A stretch of 64,000 nucleotides of DNA from Phoronis australis (taxonomy: Eukaryota; Phoronida; Phoronidae). A program made the position numbers and the translations under genes. Below are positions 58,730-64,000 of the stretch, piece after piece (position 1 is the first letter of the stretch; every line of letters starts with the position of its first letter). The notes below the pieces were generated by a model, which saw nothing but the letters and a program-made list of their open reading frames with translations, ran no database searches and was not told where the DNA came from. Where the stretch lies: positions 690,360 through 754,359 of the forward strand of contig NMRA01000064.1 of the NCBI GenBank assembly GCA_002633005.1, read 5' to 3'.

Positions 58730-61700
58730 CGAGGTGAAATGTAACTGCTAAGACCGTGGGCGATTTTCTAAACTTGTCAAGGGAATGAGATTTGGTTAGT
58801 ACTAATGCACCGAACAAGAATTTTCCTCCCATTCTTTTGGTTTATATCCATTTCACCAAGCGGTGAAAAGCCCTCCGTGGGCTTTCAGCTCTGTTTAAAA
58901 GTTTTTGTATCGGGTAGATAATGTCCTGCTTTTTGTCTGAAACTGTCGTTTGTGGCAACATGTGGAGGTAACGGTAGAGAGATTACGAAGTACATGAGCG
59001 ACTCTTTAAACATGACTGCCGACCTAGTTATTGCTAGATCGAGGTAATATATGCGCCTACGTGTATGTCAAGGGCAAAATGTGTGCTTAAATCTAATGCT
59101 CGTGTACAAAACCTAAGAATCCCCGCATGTACCTTAAAAAGAGGCCAATGTGCTCATGGTCGTCAAAGGTCTTGAATAAAAGCGATTTTGTTAAGAGTTT
59201 ATATGAAAATCTACTGATGGGGAAATTATAGTGATTATAACACGTTAAGAAATCCCGAAGTAAGTAAACCCGACGCGCAAGGAACTTGTAAGTCTGATCA
59301 AGTGCTTCGCTTAATGCATGGCTATATCTCGCGAAGACTTACTTGATCTCACCTTTCTTGCACGAAACATGCTCAACGGAACGCAGCCCTGACGTGAGCG
59401 TACCTGTACGTCTCTTGTGACGTTTGCGCTTTCGGCGCAACAAGCACAACACGCTGTAAATTCGTGATCCTGAAAAGTCTCACGACTCTGAGTGTCCATG
59501 TGAGTTCAGCTGAGGATATATTTTTAGCTAATGTTTCTGTGCTAATTTCTTTATTACAAAAACACGAAGGTGGCATAAAATGTACCCAAACATACGTGTA
59601 GTGGGTTGATTTGAAGCCACTGGTATGATCAATGTGAACCTGGCTCTCACGATAACGCATAACGCTTTCGCAATTTGCGGAGGCTGCAAATAATAATCAA
59701 TATTTAATTGTATTAAATCTGCTTTAGTTTTATGTGTACACAGCTAGTTCCCAATCTAGTCTAACACCAGTGTGCACATTACTAATTGCAAAACAGCCCT
59801 GGAGACATTTGGCTACTAATCAGTGAAGTGTTCCTGCTACTGCATGTACACTCGACTACATATCGTTTTCTGCCGCCCAAATGACATCATAATTAACCCG
59901 ACTTAATTTATACAAATGGAAGCGTCATTTACACTATCCAATTTGTACAAATGGTTAATAAAAAATTATAGCATTGGCCTGTACATTTTATACTACGCGC
60001 ATTAGTAATAATTTTGCTCATGAGAGAAGGGTTAACGAACGGACATTCGTTATTATTGAACGCCTACCATTCTTCCCACATTCAATGACTAACGTTTAAT
60101 CTGGCCCGGATTTTCGAAGTGAGAAGGACACATCGTGTTACAGGTACACATAGTTATGTCCACTGGACGTATGCGCTGACAGAACTACACAATATTAGTC
60201 GGAATGCAATCCATCATATTCCCATGCATGACCTAAATAGTTGCTAAATTAGACATGGTATCATAATGTTGGTGTTTTTAATATATAGATTTAGACATAA
60301 AATAAAACGCCAGCATGCACTGTTACAGCCGGTCAAGTATGATATTATAAACAGAGGCGTAACCTGACCATGGATGCTCAATGCATCAATTGACTCACAT
60401 ACCTGCACTTAGGGGGGTGAAAAGACATTTCTTTATAATAAGGCAAATTTTTGTACTTGGAAGGAACCACTGAAGCAATTTCACGGATCACTAAGTTTTG
60501 ACTTGACAATCTTGACGTGCGCATGTATCTTGCACCACTATTTCCGGTATGTAAGGCTCCTTGTCACGATTGTTTGACCCAGGTTTGACCTTTGTAACAT
60601 GCTATTTCGAAGAAAAGGTAGACAACATCTGTTATGCAACCATGTATTGCCATCATTATTAAAAGTTCCTTTATTACATTCGTGGTTTCATTGTCTCCAA
60701 AACAAAAAGATTTTCACTTCAACTATTTTGAGGCCACAGTCGATAGGCCGATGCAGAAAGGCGATTGCAGATAATCGTCTACCAATTGGCCACTCTGCTT
60801 AGTACGTCATATAACAGCTAATTGTCATTTTGTCAGACAGTGTTCCAATCAAACACTTTAAAAGGTTCGCATCGTCTGTGTTTACTAAAACTGTTATTCA
60901 CGGGAACTCCAAGGAGAGTTCAATTAGAAAATGAGCAATTACTGCATTACTCCGGCAATTCCAATTTTGATTGCGCCAGCAACCAGCTGCCTCTTTAAAT
61001 TGTAATTTTCTTTATGGACCAATACGTCAGAATTCAGAAGTGTAGATGTATAGATAAAACATGTTGCACCTAAATTCTGTACTTAATAATAAGTGCACCA
61101 ATACGGTTAGGTAGGACGTTGTCTGTGAATTAAGCCAACTATTTATAAAACAATAGTAACCAAATCAATAAAAGTATATATTTTCTGAAAGCGGAAAACC
61201 TGCAGACTGATTTTTAACTTTAACCAAGCAATCTTTATTTAGGTCACTTGACCTTGTATTTTTAATAAAATTTAGAAAAAGGACAGGTACATTCATTCCA
61301 AAACAAAAGTATCAATAACATGGCCAAATTTCAATTGATATGAATTTCTAAAAAAATGTTGTTACAATTTTCTAAAATATCATTGCGTTCTAAGACATAT
61401 CATTTCGGGTTCGTTTTATACAACTTAAGATTTGCCATGAAAATCATAAAGGTCCTATTTTAATAGCGAAAGCAGATTTAAAAGCAATCCCAGCAGTGTA
61501 TCGGAGAACAATGCGTGGTGAACAGTATCTGGAAATTTCTTGTGAATCCCATCAGCCGCTTTTAAGATGTGATATTCCGAGGTTAATTTACGTTGGATAT
61601 TTTTCTAGAGTCCTTCATAGCATTAAGCAGACGACGAAGACTAGGACGCGCCTTTTCTGGATCTTTAGTTAAAGCTGCCCTACTTCCCTAAAAACTTTTG

Positions 61701-61790
61701 ATTAAAATCATGTGCCGTTACAAAACGAGCATTTCTTTACCCAGAAATGATGTGATTTCGTTCGTGGGCTCAGGAATAACTGATAGATCG
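58730..61790. other. No supportable feature
   Basis: AT-rich, with ORFs of 60-95 codons only and no recognised family. 59320-59410 shares short words with 45600-45780 (ggaacgcagccctg, cgcgaag). Confidence 0.4.
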
Positions 61791-62190
61791 CATAGTCTGA
61801 TTTAAGGGATCACAGGGAGCCTATCCCCCTGCGCATAGGCTGATTTAGGGGGATCACAGGGGGCCCATACCCCTGCGCATAGGCTGATTTAGGGGGATCA
61901 CAGGGGGCCTATCCCCCTGCGCATAGGCTGTTTTAGGGGGATCACAGGGGCCTATACCCCTGCGCATAGGCTGATTTAGGGGATCACAGGGGGCCTATTC
62001 CCCTGCGCATAGGCTGATTTAGGGGATCACAGGGGGCCTATATCCCTGCGCATAGGCTGATTTAGGAGATCACAGGGTCCTATTCCCCTGCGCATAGGCT
62101 GATTTAGGGGGATCACAGAGGGCCTATCCCTCTGCGAATAGGCTGATTTAGGGGATAACAGGGGGTTCATCCCCCTGCGAATACCTCCAA
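61791..62190. repeat. 43-bp satellite, 9 copies, each with a hairpin
   Basis: The unit carries tgatttagggggatcacagg then gggcctatccccctgcgcat and aggc. Within each unit gcctat and ataggc can pair around a C-rich loop. Copies differ by single bases and G-run length. The last two copies carry gcgaat instead of gcgcat. Confidence 0.95.
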
Positions 62191-64000
62191 GAACGCTGAT
62201 AGCTTGCCGTTTTAGGGCTTTTGCGGACATTTCATTCGAAAATTTCGGTTGAAATCCCTAGATGCGCCAGTGGCTCATTACTGCTGGAAGCCAGGCTCAT
62301 CACGTTGGCTTGTCACAACGAGTCATTTTAGGAGCCGAACGTGATGTCAAGCGATAACGAATCCGGCTTCTTCTATGACTTAGGAGGATTAAATTCAGAC
62401 AATGTTCAGCGGCAAGTAAAAGCTAATTCCTGTTCATAAAAAAAACCCGAATCCCTCTCTCTGTGAGTACTGCTCCTTCTTTTGAAACGAATGACTAGAT
62501 GAGCATATAACTCTGTTTGCTGCTATTCTTTTTGCAAATATGTCGCTGTCAATCAAGGTTAAGTACCCAGTTATCAACCGGAAAATAAGTCTATCTCGAT
62601 CTACCTAGTTAGATAAAGTTACTAATTACTTAAAATGCCAATGTCTGCTCCGGATACCAGTTTACTCACTGATGAATTCGAACTCATACCTTTTGTTTGT
62701 ATTTTTCATCAGTACTTTACATGATCAATCTCCTTCTAAGTAATTTAGTTTAGAAAGGCTATGACCATTCAAGCGTGAGTGTTTCCTCGTAGTATCACGC
62801 TCACTGCCACTGACCCGAGGGTACACTGAAATGCCAGGGAATGGAAAAATACCACTGGTCTTCACTTTAATAAGTATTTCACCTTGTACGTTGCCATGAC
62901 CTTGTCCACCCTTACAGATGTCCATTTCTGTCGTTCCGTGACAGACGTGGGTAATTTACTTTGCTAGAAATACCTTTCTTACTGACGGTTCTGGTTTTCG
63001 CGAACGATGACTACAAAAATATAATTTCATGTATTTACTGGTTAAAAACGCTATCCGAAAGAAGAGTAACATTACTTGTACATGTTCATTGTGCGTGGCC
63101 ACGACAATATCCGTATTTGATTATATGTTCACTGGAGCCAAGATATGCTCCTACACTTAGCAGGGAACCGACGTCAATTGACACTGCGTAGCCTTAATTT
63201 GGTCGAAATGCATGAAAACACGGAATAATATGTGGACGTTCTTTAGTCCAACCAGTAATGTCTTGTAACGTTCGGTCACGGAAGTAACTTAATATTCATC
63301 CATAGCGTGCACCCCAGCATTGGGCGTTCTGTGATGAGCCACGACACATCCAATTTATTGAATTGAACAACAGGTATTTTATTATTCAAAAGCTCTACTT
63401 CTTGTCCGAGTAAGGCAAAATTGGAGTGTGATTATGTTGAGTAAAAGAGGCTATACAACTGCCTTCCAACAGTGAAAAACAATTTTTGATTTAGTCTAGT
63501 TACTGTAATGAAATTGATTTCAAATTGTTCCTTAGATCAAGTCAGACGTAGTTTCAGGGTTTAGAGAAACTGAAAATTGAATTGTCACGGCGAGTCATGT
63601 AGGGTCGAGCATGGTCTCAAGAAACCACTTGTGGTTTTAGGGACGAATTGAGGCCACTTTTACAGCGGCGAAAGCTCTAAATTAGAAAATTCGTTTCTTA
63701 GAAATCGCGTTTGTAGCCCACTAAGCCGCTTTAAGTGGTCGTATTAAAAAATTTCTGCTTTTGATTTCAAAAGCCATCGCATGCGAGTGCTTGGCGGCTC
63801 TAACTCTAAGAAGAGACTCGAAGAAAATCACCAAACATAATTCTGTTTCTCTTCATTCGTGCGTATGTGGAGCTCAGGCAAATGCTGTTTACCACTACCA
63901 CATCCTGGCTCTACTTAATATAAAATGGCCGCTGTCAGGAGCATAGCTTATCACAGTCTGCTCCACACGCTTTGATCAGCATAGCTCCATTTCTGAGACT
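62191..64000. other. No supportable feature to the window end
   Basis: Short ORFs only (62725 minus, 62961 plus, 63761 plus), no recognised similarity, no repeats noticed. Confidence 0.4.

Overview
This is animal (metazoan) nuclear DNA, most likely from an invertebrate. It is AT-rich, with short exons separated by roughly 0.3-8 kb introns, GT-AG splice sites, many decayed transposons and tandem repeats, three gap runs of N and two single N positions. I cannot name the species from sequence alone. The tandemly copied HIRAN-like domain, THAP-like fragment and non-LTR retroelement remnants are of kinds I associate with marine invertebrates, but that is only a hint.

One gene dominates. On the minus strand, from the start codon at 32035 to the stop codon at 1056, 25 coding exons join without a single frame break into a predicted protein of 1175 residues. 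Its order is an N-terminal RRM (exons 1-3), a Tudor domain (exons 6-8), a helical/coiled-coil middle (exons 10-18), a protein-kinase fold (exons 19-23) and a Ser/Thr/Pro-rich tail (exons 24-25). The Tudor plus atypical kinase combination, and close similarity around the Tudor core, identify it as an STK31 (TDRD8) orthologue, a germline protein. The catalytic Asp of HRD is replaced, so it is predicted to be a pseudokinase. The RRM is not part of the vertebrate protein as I know it.

Within this gene, intron 20 (4294-7209) holds a TIR-bounded DNA transposon carrying a HIRAN-like ORF. It also holds a 1.1-kb tandem duplication, joined at a single N, that repeats part of kinase exon 20. Intron 16 holds a 517-bp hAT-like MITE with intact TIRs and a short target duplication. 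Intron 13/12 territory holds a tRNA-like SINE head. The 7.9-kb intron 1 (24093-31972) holds a 740-bp gap and several dispersed repeats.

Upstream of the gene, 32-50 kb is mostly repeat sequence: a 3.0-kb TIR element (33818-36844), a 30-bp tandem repeat, a minus-strand non-LTR retrotransposon (43.0-45.3 kb) inactivated by a stop just before its ADD catalytic motif, a 137-bp MITE, a CGG repeat and a GAT-rich repeat.

From 50 kb to the end, the plus strand has one convincing candidate exon (50373-50765, claudin/PMP22-like first exon) and one weak first-exon candidate (58654-58723). The same stretch has a second retroelement remnant, a degenerate array carrying CTCF-like motifs (54.6-56.1 kb), a CACCA-type satellite with a gap, and a 43-bp hairpin-forming satellite (61.8-62.2 kb). 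The remainder shows no supportable gene.
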